Source: Acidobacteriota bacterium (GTDB lineage Bacteria > Acidobacteriota > UBA6911). From it: DNA of 64,000 nt. Positions 44,825-54,648 of the stretch are shown in pieces (the stretch's first letter is position 1; each line of letters starts with the position of its first letter). The DNA lies in the NCBI GenBank assembly GCA_016929335.1, contig JAFGIY010000062.1, positions 1-64,000 of the forward strand. Direction: 5' to 3'. The translations under genes and the position numbers were made by a program. Below the pieces are notes generated by a model. That model did not search any database. It worked only from the letters and a program-made list of their open reading frames with translations, and had not been told where the DNA came from.

Positions 44825-46633
44825 TTACGAGAGGCCGTAGAGATCCAGTTTTTTTCGCAGCGTAACTCGGCTCATTGGGAGGAGCTGTGCAAGTTCGCGT
44901 TGGCTGTACTTCCCTGAATCCAGCAGATGGCGCAGGAGGGTTTCTTCGACGATGTCCATGATGCCGTCTCGGGCGCCGGATAGTTTTTTCCGGGAAATAA
45001 GGCATTGGATGACGGCTTTGCGCAATTCCTCCTGGGGATCGCCCGCGCTGATTGGATTCGATGAGGCAAAGATCTCGGGGCGGTTTTCCCGGATCTCTTC
45101 GGGCAGCAGTTCCAGGGATATGGAATTATCCGGGCTCATGACCACTGCCCGCTCGATACAGTTTTCCAGTTCACGCACGTTCCCCGGCCAGGAATACGCG
45201 AGCAGGGTATCCAGTATCTTGCGCGGCACTTTGGTGACGTGGCGATTCGCCTCACGGTTATACTTTTCAAGAAAGTGGTCTACCAGGAGCGGGATATCTT
45301 CGAGGCGCTCGCGCAGGGGCGGCAGGTGAATGGGGATAACATTCAGGCGGTAATACAGATCGTGGCGGAATCTGCCGGCGCGGATTTCGGAACGCAGGTC
45401 TCGTCCGGTTGCGGCCACGATGCGAACGTCCACGGTCATTGTTCTGGTGGAGCCTACCGGCTCAAACTGTTTTTCCTGCAAAACGCGCAGCAGCTTGACC
45501 TGCAGGCGGGGGCTCATCTCGCTGACTTCATCCAGAAAGAGTGTCCCTCTGTCCGCGGCCCGAAATCGTCCCTCGTAATCCCGAACTGCGCCCGTAAAGG
45601 CGCCTTTGACATGGCCGAACAGCTCGGTTTCGAGCAGGGATTCAGGGAGGGCTCCGCAGTTTACTTTTAGCAGAGGGCCTGATGCGCGGTCGCTGTTATA
45701 GTGCACTACGTTGGCGATCAACTCCTTGCCGGTGCCGGTTTCGCCCGTGATGAGCACCGAAGAGCGGGAGCGTGCAGCCGTGGCCGCCAGACCCAGCAAC
45801 CGCCGGATTGCGGCGCTTCCGCCCACGATGCTGTCGACGCGATAAGTTCTCCGCAGTTCCTCGCCTCGCCGGGTCAGCAGATCAAGGCTTTTCGCGCCAA
45901 TAGCTTCTGCGTCCTGCACTATCGCGCCTTCGCTGAAATCCAGCGCCTGAGGCGTGCCGATTGCGGCAATCCTTCCTGCCGCTTTGTGCACGGTAAGTGC
46001 GCGCTGCCCGTTCGAGAGAGAGACTTCGATGATGACCTGAGTGATGTGTCGTACTTTAGCCAGGAATGTTTCGCTATGAGCGTCGGTTTCAATCAGCCAG
46101 TAGGCAAGTGTGGAAAGGTCATACAGCCGCGGGCAAAGATGTCCAAACAAACGCACGACGCGGTTTTCGTCACCCCAGAGATCGAGCATTCCCGTCAGGG
46201 AATCGAAAACATAGTTCGCCGACATGCCGCCGCGAGTACCTGCCTCGATGAGAGCCTGTTCCAGCCGTGATGGATCGGCCGGATCGGCAATGTGGACGGG
46301 CGCGTGAACGGCATTACGCGCGGGATCATCGAAGAACTTGAGAAACATCTCGTCGGAATTGCCCTTTCCGGAAGAGAAGCAGTCGATGAGTGAAAAGCGT
46401 CCGGGAGACATAAGCCTGGCGTACTTGGCCGCAATGGTCTGTGGCGACCGGTTGAAGCTGACATAAACAACCGGAACTCCGCCCTGCTCGCAGGCCTCGA
46501 CGAAACTGGAGATGAAATGGTCTCCCGCGACTCCGGAATCGATTTCCCAAACCAGATTATCGCCGGCGATTACCCCGCCGATTGCTTTGTCCACCTCATG
46601 CATGCCCGTGGTAGGCTTGTATTGGGATGTCAT
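44825..46633 (-). CDS. sigma-54 activator with degenerate KaiC-like sensor domain
   Basis: 602 residues. Residues 1-235 resemble the RecA/KaiC fold (TGMHEVDKAIGGVIAGDNLVW... VVYVSFNR... YVFDSLTGMLDLWG...) but the P-loop position reads EIDSGVAGDHF with no Lys-Ser/Thr, so ATP use there is doubtful. Then a regular enhancer-binding module: Walker A GETGTGKELIANVV, GAFTGA loop, LFLDEVSEMS, sensor/arginine region RELENCIERAV, and a C-terminal Fis helix-turn-helix (QRELAQLLPMSRVTLRKKLDLYGLS). No receiver domain is present, so the KaiC-like part is the likely signal input. It lies just upstream of the Hdr/MTHFR run on the same strand, making that run its probable target. Confidence 0.9.
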   Translation of the reverse strand: MTSQYKPTTGMHEVDKAIGGVIAGDNLVWEIDSGVAGDHFISSFVEACEQGGVPVVYVSFNRSPQTIAAKYARLMSPGRFSLIDCFSSGKGNSDEMFLKFFDDPARNAVHAPVHIADPADPSRLEQALIEAGTRGGMSANYVFDSLTGMLDLWGDENRVVRLFGHLCPRLYDLSTLAYWLIETDAHSETFLAKVRHITQVIIEVSLSNGQRALTVHKAAGRIAAIGTPQALDFSEGAIVQDAEAIGAKSLDLLTRRGEELRRTYRVDSIVGGSAAIRRLLGLAATAARSRSSVLITGETGTGKELIANVVHYNSDRASGPLLKVNCGALPESLLETELFGHVKGAFTGAVRDYEGRFRAADRGTLFLDEVSEMSPRLQVKLLRVLQEKQFEPVGSTRTMTVDVRIVAATGRDLRSEIRAGRFRHDLYYRLNVIPIHLPPLRERLEDIPLLVDHFLEKYNREANRHVTKVPRKILDTLLAYSWPGNVRELENCIERAVVMSPDNSISLELLPEEIRENRPEIFASSNPISAGDPQEELRKAVIQCLISRKKLSGARDGIMDIVEETLLRHLLDSGKYSQRELAQLLPMSRVTLRKKLDLYGLS

Positions 46634-46747
46634 GGCCCCATGTTAGAGCCGGCCCACTTTCACGTCAAGGCAATGAAGCGCGACAACCCGGCTTGACCGG
46701 ATTGGACACACTTGGGTGTATACTCAATCGGACGCCGGGGGGGTGAA

Positions 46748-47866
46748 ATGCCGATCGCATCCTGGATGCAGCAAAAACGGTCTCTTATCTTTATTTTCAT
46801 TCTGCTGGCGGCCACACTCCCCGTCCTGCTGCTGATCTCCTGGCCCTTCATCACTTCGTTTATCCTGGCAGCCGTCATCGCCATTATCGTGAATCCCGTC
46901 AAGGAGTGGCTGAGCCGTCGCATCCACAGGCCGACCCTTGCGACGTTTCTCACAACCCTGGCAGTCGTTACTCTATTGGGAATCTTTCTCACCATCGCGG
47001 GATTCAGTATCACTCGCGAAGTGACCAATCTGTATAACGCACTCAGCCAGCGTTCTCTGGAGGAAGGCGGCTGGCCGGCTCTGGCAACGGCTACCGTTGA
47101 CCGGGCAGTGGATATTCTGGCTACCCGCCTTCCTCTCGACAAGGAAGCCATACGAATCGAGCTCATGGATCGCATGAAAGCCGCCAGCAGCTATCTGCTC
47201 AGCAATGTCGGCATCGCCGTCGGCGAAGTCACTAATTTCGTGATCACGGGTTTCCTTGTGACAATCTTCCTGTATTTCCTTCTGAAATATGGCAAGGATT
47301 GGATTGCCCGTCTCACAGCCCTTAGCCCGCTTGAGTCCCGCACTGCCAAAGGCCTTCTACGGACAATCCATGATTCTGTAGTCGCGAATGTAAACGGTAT
47401 GCTGGTCGTGGCATTGGCTCAAGGCGTTTTGCTTATAGTGGGATTCTGGTTTGTGGGTGTGCAATCCCCCGTGCTCTGGGGTGCTCTCGGCGGTCTTGCT
47501 TCAATCGTTCCCGTCATCGGCGCACTACTCGTGTGGGTGCCCGTCGCTGTCGGCTTCCTGGTGATGGGAGCCTATTGGAAAGCGCTGATTCTGGGCTTGT
47601 GGGGCTTTCTCGTGGTGGGATCCGCCGACAACATCCTGCGCCCGATTGTCGTCGGTGCGCGCGAGAAGCAGCATCCGATGCTGGTAGCGCTGGCGACGAT
47701 CGGCGGTACTTTCGCGTTCGGCGCCCTGGGAATTCTTCTCGGCCCTCTGATGGTTTCTCTGGTGGCGGCTCTGCTGAAGGAGATTCAACATCTGGTCACG
47801 GCAGGCGAGATTGCGCAAGAGAACGGCCGGAAAGAAGAGGGCATCAATGCCGGATCTCAGGCATGA
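46748..47866 (+). CDS. AI-2E family transporter
   Basis: 372-residue inner-membrane protein with the layout of the TqsA/YdiK/PerM family: two N-terminal helices (FIFILLAATLPVLLLISWPFITSFILAAVIAIIV), a soluble helical linker, then about five more helices ending VGAREKQHPMLVALATIGGTFAFGALGILLGPLM. The family exports AI-2 or other small solutes in some species; here the substrate cannot be inferred. The ATG at 46748 follows a G-rich GGGGGGGTGAA ribosome site; an upstream in-frame GTG at 46712 lacks one. Divergent from the KaiC-like activator gene. Confidence 0.88.
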   Translation: MPIASWMQQKRSLIFIFILLAATLPVLLLISWPFITSFILAAVIAIIVNPVKEWLSRRIHRPTLATFLTTLAVVTLLGIFLTIAGFSITREVTNLYNALSQRSLEEGGWPALATATVDRAVDILATRLPLDKEAIRIELMDRMKAASSYLLSNVGIAVGEVTNFVITGFLVTIFLYFLLKYGKDWIARLTALSPLESRTAKGLLRTIHDSVVANVNGMLVVALAQGVLLIVGFWFVGVQSPVLWGALGGLASIVPVIGALLVWVPVAVGFLVMGAYWKALILGLWGFLVVGSADNILRPIVVGAREKQHPMLVALATIGGTFAFGALGILLGPLMVSLVAALLKEIQHLVTAGEIAQENGRKEEGINAGSQA

Positions 47867-47968
47867 ATTGGAATCATTGCCGGCAAGCCGGAGGTCGACA
47901 GGACATCAAGAATCATCTGGAGAAGGAAATATGAAATTTCGATTTGATCACAACAGCATCAACGTCCG

Positions 47969-50900
47969 TTATTGCTGCGTCATCGCCTTGAGTTCGTCCC
48001 AGGAGCGCTTGAATTTTTCCGCAGCCTGTTCGTCATGAAGCTTGAAGCTTTGGAACCGTTTGTTATCCGAAATGTTGATCAGCTCAATGATCCTTCCCTT
48101 TACCCTGAGTTTTAAAACCTTGAAAGGCATGCGGAATCCATGGTCCCCGGAGGTAGGCCGGTAGGCGACATCCAGATAATCGATCATCAGAAGCCCTCTG
48201 CAGCTGCCTCGAAATGCTCCGTGTTCGTGCTCGGCATCGAAGTAGCGGACTTCCTCCATCGCTTTCCTTTTAGAAATTAATTCCCGATCTGCATCGGCCA
48301 TGGGGCGCAGATTCTGCTTTGCGAGATCATATACCAGGGCAATATGTTGATTTTCGAGATACTCCTGGCGCCTGGAAGTAATTACACTGCCGCCGCTTTC
48401 TATCGCAAGCGTATGGTTGCCGATCGGAATGGATTCATTTTCTATTTCTCCGTCGCTGCCGATCGGCCGTCCATCGAGCGATAGTATTGCTTTCGGACCC
48501 AGCCGGTATACGGTCAGGGATGCTTTTGCCGCGGCTCTTCGGGTTTCCAACTGGCGGCGCAGGTCTGCAAACTTCGTATCTGACGGATTGAGTCTTTCGG
48601 CGCTGTTGAGAGCCGCGAGGGCTTCCGGATACCTGCTCTCGGCCAGAGCTGAAGCATAAATGCTGAGATTGCGCTGGATCTCGGCGATTTTCAGACTGTT
48701 TTCCCGGGCTTTTACACTTCCGGGATCCTCGGCCAGCCAGCGATTCACAGCGCTGTTGGCTTCGGCATATTGTCCCCGCGCCAGCAGTGCCCCCAGATCC
48801 CGGTTCCATGCGTCCTCTTTTTGCTGCCGAGTTGCACTGAGCTGTTCATCTTCCTTGCGTTTCCGTTCCTGCATTTCAGCGGAGTTCTTCGCATCCCATT
48901 GCCTGCGCAATTGAGCGCCCTGGGGCGCCAGAGGATAATCCCGCTGCAGCCTATCGATCTCAGCCCTGGCGAGTTCAAGCTTGCCGGATGTGATCAGGCG
49001 TGAAATTCGGGATACAAGCTCCCTGGGAGGCGCATCGGTGGTTCCTTTCTGTTCGACAGAAGGGTCTGGAGAGGATACCTCAACAACCGGCACGGCTGTC
49101 GGTTGAACAGCCATCGCCCCCGGCTTTTGCTGATTCGAGGCGGATGCCACGTTCGAAGATTTCAGATTGCGCAGCCGTGCGAAGGCATCGGCGGCGATAC
49201 TGGAATTGAGAATGCGTGATTTCACGGATTCGCTTACGGATTGTGCAAAATCGGTTCCCCAGACAATATAAGCTGCGGCTGCCATCAACAGCAGGGAAAG
49301 CAGCACGACCGTCGTGCGATAAGACGGCCTGCGGATTCTTCGATAGCAGGTCGCAAGCCCGGCTTTTTTAGGAGCATCCTGCTGCTGGTCGGCAATTGGA
49401 TCCGCCACGGTCTGTATAACAGGCGCTTCCGCATACTTGTTTGAAATAGCCTCGGTTTTCTCCTCCTCTTCGGGCTTCGCAATCGGAATTTCCTGAACAG
49501 ATTGTGGCGCCGCAACAGAAACCGTTGAATCGATGCACCGGATCTCGGGTTGCTCAATTCTGTTCTCCTGCATTAGTGGATTGTCCGGTGCGGTTGATAT
49601 TCCCGCCGCCGCTTCCATGGGAAGCTGAGGCGCTGTCGAATCAGGAGCCATTGCCGCTATTGGAATCGCAGCCTGATCCATGTCCGGATCAAATAAGTTT
49701 TCCTCCTCGGGTTTGACAAATGAAGTTTCCAAAGCAAACTGCATCTCGGATGAAAGACCCCACATCTCAGAGAACAGCGCATCGGTATCCTTATTTGATT
49801 CTTCCTTTTCGGTATTTTCGGAGGCTGCTTCCGGCGCCTTGTCTGCAGGCACTGCCGCAAGATCCGGGCTGTTTGATGCGAGAACAGTTGTCAGAGCCAG
49901 TTCAATCGGAGATGGATTCTGTGTTTCAGGAGATGTTTCCGCCTCGGAGGTTTCGGACTTCCCGTCAATTTTCCCGCCGGTCCCCTCCGGGGCAAATTCC
50001 TGAAATGCCGTTTCTACGGACGGCAGCGAGCCCGTGGCAGCCTGAACAGTTGGATACTGCTCGATGAGGAGTGTCATCAATCGGTCGAGGGAGGCATAGT
50101 CGGCTTCCTTCTCACCGTTAACAAGTTTTTGAATATCCTGAAGCAGTGCAACGGCACTTTCCGGCGCATCCGGCTTCGCTGCGGCTTTTCTGAGAGAAGT
50201 ATGTGCCGCATACAACTCGGATAGCATCAGTCTTGTATCTTCCGCAAGGTCTTTTAACAGATCTTTTAATCCGTTCGCAAGATCGTCCATGCTCTGATAG
50301 CGATTGTTCGGATCCTTCTCCAGGCAGGTTTTCAGTATGGGCCATATCGCCGGAGGCTCGTCCGGAAAACGATCAAATGTTGGGAGCTGCACTCCCTGCA
50401 GGATATTATCCAGAGTCTTATTGCTGTCGCGGTCATAAAAGGGATGAAGATAGGTCAGCATCTCATAAAAGATTATACCTGCCGAGAATATGTCGGACCG
50501 GTGATCGCAGCTCAACTGCTGGATCTGTTCGGGAGACAGATAAATCGGAGAACCGAAGCGGATCCAGGGATGAGGCAGGTGTTTCATCAGAACAGAAGCG
50601 ATGGCGAAGTCCCGGATCTTGGGTTTTCCATCGGCGGTCAAATGAATCTTGGCAGGGCCCAGATCGCGATGCAGAATTCCGTTTTTATGCGCGTGACTCA
50701 GGGCTTCCACCACTTGAATCATGATGGAAAGCTTCGCTTCCACAGTCATGGCGGGCTTTTGTGCAATCAGGCTTTTCAGGCTGGAGTTGCCGAGGGACTC
50801 CATGACGATATATTGAAAAGGTCCCTCTTTGCCGAATTCCAGTACGGAGGCGATGCCTTCGTGCTTCAGGCGGGAAACCGATTGGCATTGCTTGGTGTAG

Positions 50901-51079
50901 ATTTCTTCGATTCCGGCATCCCATTTAATGCCTTCGCACAGGACGCGAACGGCTACGGCTTGTCCCAGGTTTTGATCAAAACCCCTATAAACAGATCCCA
51001 GGTATCCTTCACCGATCTTTTCAAGGAGCGTATATCTGCCAAGAGTCTGAACGGCCTCAATCGGGGATTGGGCCCCCAT
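47969..51079 (-). CDS. transmembrane Ser/Thr kinase-like protein, probably a pseudokinase
   Basis: 1036 residues. A Hanks-type kinase fold occupies about residues 15-285. The glycine loop is intact (GEGYLG), but the ATP-anchoring lysine is Arg45 (VAVRVL), the catalytic loop is HRDLGPAK (137-144; usual HRDLKPxN) and the metal loop is DFA (157-159; usual DFG). An acidic, proline-rich linker, one membrane helix near residue 600 (VVLLSLLLMAAAAYIVW), helical repeat segments and a PEGA-like domain (AILSLDGRPIGSDGE) follow, with a C-terminal domain of unknown type. AAAGGAG is spaced 8 bases from the ATG at 51079. It may act as a scaffold or regulator instead of a kinase. Confidence 0.88.
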   Translation of the reverse strand: MGAQSPIEAVQTLGRYTLLEKIGEGYLGSVYRGFDQNLGQAVAVRVLCEGIKWDAGIEEIYTKQCQSVSRLKHEGIASVLEFGKEGPFQYIVMESLGNSSLKSLIAQKPAMTVEAKLSIMIQVVEALSHAHKNGILHRDLGPAKIHLTADGKPKIRDFAIASVLMKHLPHPWIRFGSPIYLSPEQIQQLSCDHRSDIFSAGIIFYEMLTYLHPFYDRDSNKTLDNILQGVQLPTFDRFPDEPPAIWPILKTCLEKDPNNRYQSMDDLANGLKDLLKDLAEDTRLMLSELYAAHTSLRKAAAKPDAPESAVALLQDIQKLVNGEKEADYASLDRLMTLLIEQYPTVQAATGSLPSVETAFQEFAPEGTGGKIDGKSETSEAETSPETQNPSPIELALTTVLASNSPDLAAVPADKAPEAASENTEKEESNKDTDALFSEMWGLSSEMQFALETSFVKPEEENLFDPDMDQAAIPIAAMAPDSTAPQLPMEAAAGISTAPDNPLMQENRIEQPEIRCIDSTVSVAAPQSVQEIPIAKPEEEEKTEAISNKYAEAPVIQTVADPIADQQQDAPKKAGLATCYRRIRRPSYRTTVVLLSLLLMAAAAYIVWGTDFAQSVSESVKSRILNSSIAADAFARLRNLKSSNVASASNQQKPGAMAVQPTAVPVVEVSSPDPSVEQKGTTDAPPRELVSRISRLITSGKLELARAEIDRLQRDYPLAPQGAQLRRQWDAKNSAEMQERKRKEDEQLSATRQQKEDAWNRDLGALLARGQYAEANSAVNRWLAEDPGSVKARENSLKIAEIQRNLSIYASALAESRYPEALAALNSAERLNPSDTKFADLRRQLETRRAAAKASLTVYRLGPKAILSLDGRPIGSDGEIENESIPIGNHTLAIESGGSVITSRRQEYLENQHIALVYDLAKQNLRPMADADRELISKRKAMEEVRYFDAEHEHGAFRGSCRGLLMIDYLDVAYRPTSGDHGFRMPFKVLKLRVKGRIIELINISDNKRFQSFKLHDEQAAEKFKRSWDELKAMTQQ

Positions 51080-51185
51080 AGTGGTACTCCTTTCCATATA
51101 CTTCTATTACATATATTTTCGGCCTGTTTGCGATTTGGATTAGTGATGTCTGTCACTTTTCCACAACCCGGATGGATAGGAAGCA

Positions 51186-51205
51186 ATTCGTGCGGATTCG
51201 TGGCT
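51186..51205 (-). repeat. dispersed CACGAATT motif, copy 5
   Basis: Minus-strand AGCCACGAATCCGCACGAAT, in the divergent gap between the kinase-like gene and marC. Confidence 0.4.
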
Positions 51206-51334
51206 TACCTATATTATCTTCAGGGATGTTGGCGCGATTGCGGGAAGGAATCATTCATTGAAAGATTCGAAGGGGCTGGTGTACCATGGGCGCCTGGTTT
51301 CTCACAATCCTGTCAATTTTATTGCGCTAAAGCG

Positions 51335-51994
51335 ATGAATGCAGAGCTGAAGGACATTTTGGAATTTTCGTTTGTTTCTCTCAGCTCGATCTTCTTTATC
51401 GTGGATCCGCTGGCGACGATTCCGGCTTTCCTTGTCATGACCAGCGACGATAGTGAGGACAAGAGGCGGAGGATGGCGCGGCAGGCAGCATGGACGGTCG
51501 TGCTCGTGCTGAGCAGTTTTTCGCTCGCCGGGACCCTCATCTTCAAGCTCTTCGGCATCACGCTTCCCGCATTTAAGATCGCCGGCGGTCTCATCCTTTT
51601 TCTGATTGCCGTTGATATGCTTCAAGCCAGGCGGTCAGGGACGCAGGAAGTTTCGGAAGAGAGGCTGGAAGGAACAACGAAAGAAGAAGTCGGCGTCACT
51701 CCTTTGGGCATTCCGATGCTGGCCGGGCCGGGAGCTATGTCCACGGTGATGGTGCTGATGGGGCAATCCCGGCACTGGTGGCAGGCTATCCCGGTTTTTG
51801 CCGCAATCGCGGTCACGGCGATTGCCTCCTATTACATTCTGGCGGGCGCCAACCGGGTGCGCGGAGTGCTCGGTGAGACCGGCATACGAATTTTGATGCG
51901 ATTGATGGGATTGGTACTGACCGCCATCGCGGTCCAGTTCGTGATCAACGGCTTTATGGACCTTCGGATTATTTCTCCCAGAGTTGGAGGGTAG
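51335..51994 (+). CDS. MarC family membrane protein
   Basis: 219-residue integral membrane protein with six predicted helices. Family blocks are visible: SLSSIFFIVDPLATIPAFLVMT near the N-terminus, the KIAGGLILFLIAVDML helix, TPLGIPMLAGPGAMSTVMVLM in the middle and GIRILMRLMGLVLTAIAVQFVINGF at the end. MarC proteins were once linked to multidrug resistance, but their transport role is unproven. The ATG at 51335 gives the normal family length; the frame is open further upstream but runs through the kinase-like gene. Confidence 0.88.
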   Translation: MNAELKDILEFSFVSLSSIFFIVDPLATIPAFLVMTSDDSEDKRRRMARQAAWTVVLVLSSFSLAGTLIFKLFGITLPAFKIAGGLILFLIAVDMLQARRSGTQEVSEERLEGTTKEEVGVTPLGIPMLAGPGAMSTVMVLMGQSRHWWQAIPVFAAIAVTAIASYYILAGANRVRGVLGETGIRILMRLMGLVLTAIAVQFVINGFMDLRIISPRVGG

Positions 51995-52053
51995 CTTTTC
52001 CTCTCCAGTCAATAAAAGTCCAACCGCTAATGAATGGGAATTTCAGACCTCCA

Positions 52054-52072
52054 TTCGTGCAATTCGTGGCCG
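52054..52072 (-). repeat. dispersed CACGAATT motif, copy 6
   Basis: Minus-strand GGCCACGAATTGCACGAAT, close to the best copy at 7898-7916, in the convergent marC/pilin gap. Confidence 0.45.
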
Positions 52073-52158
52073 TCCGGATACCGCTGATTCGGGCAGTGGG
52101 TGTGCATAGGATCCGGCCCGCATTTCTGACAGTATTCTGTCGCTCCATAGGAGACTGT

Positions 52159-54636
52159 CTAGTTGGATGGAGCGATGGTGCGCGTAAATCCCGTAATGTT
52201 CACATCGCGGAACATGGGTGTTTTAGGCGGCAACAGATCGGGATCAAGAAATTCCACATCGAATTTATATCCTCGGCTGGGGGGGGAGTAAATAACATTG
52301 TAGCCGCATTTAAAGCTTCCCAAACCCTGGCGGCTGAAGAACAGGCTGACGATGGATCCCCGGTAATACAGCGTTTGTCCGCCCCAATTTTCCAGCATCC
52401 GGAGAAAGTTATGCGCACCGCCGTCTGTTCCGAAGTCATAATACGGAAACCACGTTTGATAGGTAAAGGATTTGCTCTTTCCGCTGATGATTGCCATTCG
52501 GTAATAGGTAGTGGACGCGTTGCGGCAAGACGTGCAGGAAAAGGGGCAGTTGAAGGCAACGCGGTCGTTCCAGCTGTCCGAGAGCAGTGTAACCGCATCG
52601 GCAATCACTGCGCTTGCTACGTGGCTTCCGCCAAATGTACTTCCGGATGCATTATAGTTGCCGTGAACGTAAACCGGATTTTCAGATGAGACGGTGAGTC
52701 CATAGGGGGTTGTGCCGTCATTGCCCAGATTGATGGAAGAGCCGCGGATCAGCTTGAGGGCCCGCCGGAAAAATATAGGCCGGTTTTTTCTGGCGACAAG
52801 TGCAGTGACGCCGCCATAGGTTGCTGGAGTAGCGGATGAATCAAGTGGAGCGAAGACTGTGTCATAGGGACTTGCTGGCAACTGTGGCGTTGCGCCATAG
52901 AGATCCAGATTGCTGTTGTCGTTTGCGTCTTCGCCTTCATCCAATAGGCCGTTTGATGCTCCGCTGGATGTCAACGGGTTGATGACATCCTCAAACCCAT
53001 ATTCGCCGGTCTCCTGATTCGCGGCGTCGCGGTTGGTGCGCCGGTCGGAGAAATATACAACATATCCGGTATCATGAATGGCATTTGTACCGCTTGTGCC
53101 GATGACCCCGGTGAACCATCTGGCGAGGTTTTGGATATCGAGTTCGACATAGTGCATTACTCCGCCGAGATACATGCCGGTGGTCGGATAGCCGGAGGAT
53201 TTTTCCCGGTAAATTCCTTCGCGGGTATCGTAAAGGGTATTGGGCCAGAATTCAGTGGCGATGGAAGTGCCGCAGGTTCCCGCCGGGCTGTCCTTATAAC
53301 GCTGTACTCGAATGATGGAGTTTGCAATCGAGGTTGCGGAATAGCCGCAGGTGCTGAATCCGCCGGTGGTTGACGGCAAGTCAATGCCGGAAATGCCGAA
53401 GTTAAGAATTTCGCTCGTCACATCCGTCCAGACGTCTTCCGCGGTCTGGATTTCTATCTTGATGTAACCGTCGATCAATGGAGTGCCTGCGACAGTTGTA
53501 AAATCGGAGTCTGCACTGTTACCGGGACTCAGAGCCACAGTGTAAGGCGACCCGGCTCCCAGCGAGATGGGCGCTGTTGAAGTAACTGTCGGCAGGGAGG
53601 TGATATCTCCGGGCGTGTCAGAAAGCAGGATCCGCATGCTCGCCATGGAAAAATAGCGTTGCTTAAATACGTTTGAACCGGAGCCTTCTCCGGTCGCCGG
53701 CCGGCGAATGAGGTCTATGGGTTGGGCGCCGTCGTTCACCAGAGGCAGATTCATGATGGTTGCCCCCGTGCGTCCGTTCCGTATGTAGCCGTTATATGTG
53801 CCGATTGACAGATTGGTCCAGGTGGGATCGTTCAGGGCTGATCCCACGTCGCCTGTGAGGCTTCCTTCGGATTCCGCGAGTTCTCTGAAGCAGGAGGGGC
53901 AACTGGTATAAGAGGTCGAGGCCGTTTTGGCGACCCTCACTCTGCCGGGCAGGGAAGCCATGCTGTAGCGGTTATTCAGATGCGTTCGAATCACTTCACC
54001 TGCGGCCGTGACACGATCACTCATGGTCAGCCAGTTGTAGCTTTGATTCAAGTACAGGTTTCCGTTCGTGTGCACGCGGCCGCCGAATTCGAAATCCGCG
54101 CCTGCATAAAAGCTGAGATCCGACTGGGAAAAGATGCCGAATTGAAAGACCGGCACGAGGATGGTGTTCAGGCTTCGCTGCAGCCGGACCTCCGCACTGC
54201 CCGGCGCCCTGGCTGTAACTGTCATGGTGTAAGGGGTGATCAGTCCCACAAGACCCTCATAGGGGCCCGAGGATATCGTGCGCCGCATTTCCACCGGGGT
54301 TCCATTGGTGTCGGTCTCAAAGGCGATTTGATAACCTGAACTGCCTCCGGGCGATTCAAAAGAGATGTTGGACAGCACCGGAGCTTCGTCATCCAATGCA
54401 CTGATCTGAGTCACACTGGGTCTATAGGTAGTTTCAAAAAGACGGCCCAGATTGGCGGTGAGGGCTTCCAGTCCCGCCAGGGCGCCGTAAAAAGCCTGAT
54501 TCTCCTGACGATTGGTGCTGATAAGTCCCTGGTCCGAATTAATGGAAATAATGAACCCTTCTATCAGAACGCCCAGCAGGACAAGGATCAAAAGAACCCC
54601 CACCAATGCAATACCTGATTCATTTCTTGTTCTCAT
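52159..54636 (-). CDS. giant PilX-like pilus protein
   Basis: 825 residues. The N-terminus (RNESGIALVGVLLILVLLGVLIEGFIISIN) is a prepilin-type segment of the PilX kind, with cleavage probable after SG and no Glu at +5. Normal PilX is about 180 residues, so most of this protein is an extra beta-rich surface domain. It contains FEFGGRVHTNGNLYLNQ, a pair of vicinal cysteine groups (SCPSC early, CPFSCTSC late), and many Gly/Ser/Thr stretches. Probably exposed at the pilus tip or on the minor pilin complex. It begins 12 bases after the PilW-like stop codon, last gene of the operon. No PilY1 follows. Confidence 0.78.
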   Translation of the reverse strand: MRTRNESGIALVGVLLILVLLGVLIEGFIISINSDQGLISTNRQENQAFYGALAGLEALTANLGRLFETTYRPSVTQISALDDEAPVLSNISFESPGGSSGYQIAFETDTNGTPVEMRRTISSGPYEGLVGLITPYTMTVTARAPGSAEVRLQRSLNTILVPVFQFGIFSQSDLSFYAGADFEFGGRVHTNGNLYLNQSYNWLTMSDRVTAAGEVIRTHLNNRYSMASLPGRVRVAKTASTSYTSCPSCFRELAESEGSLTGDVGSALNDPTWTNLSIGTYNGYIRNGRTGATIMNLPLVNDGAQPIDLIRRPATGEGSGSNVFKQRYFSMASMRILLSDTPGDITSLPTVTSTAPISLGAGSPYTVALSPGNSADSDFTTVAGTPLIDGYIKIEIQTAEDVWTDVTSEILNFGISGIDLPSTTGGFSTCGYSATSIANSIIRVQRYKDSPAGTCGTSIATEFWPNTLYDTREGIYREKSSGYPTTGMYLGGVMHYVELDIQNLARWFTGVIGTSGTNAIHDTGYVVYFSDRRTNRDAANQETGEYGFEDVINPLTSSGASNGLLDEGEDANDNSNLDLYGATPQLPASPYDTVFAPLDSSATPATYGGVTALVARKNRPIFFRRALKLIRGSSINLGNDGTTPYGLTVSSENPVYVHGNYNASGSTFGGSHVASAVIADAVTLLSDSWNDRVAFNCPFSCTSCRNASTTYYRMAIISGKSKSFTYQTWFPYYDFGTDGGAHNFLRMLENWGGQTLYYRGSIVSLFFSRQGLGSFKCGYNVIYSPPSRGYKFDVEFLDPDLLPPKTPMFRDVNITGFTRTIAPSN

Positions 54637-54648
54637 ATCAGCTCCCTG

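Noticed and set aside
46693..46724. TTGACC...TATACT as promoter of the AI-2E gene
   Set aside because: The spacing between boxes is 20 bp, too long for a normal sigma-70 promoter.
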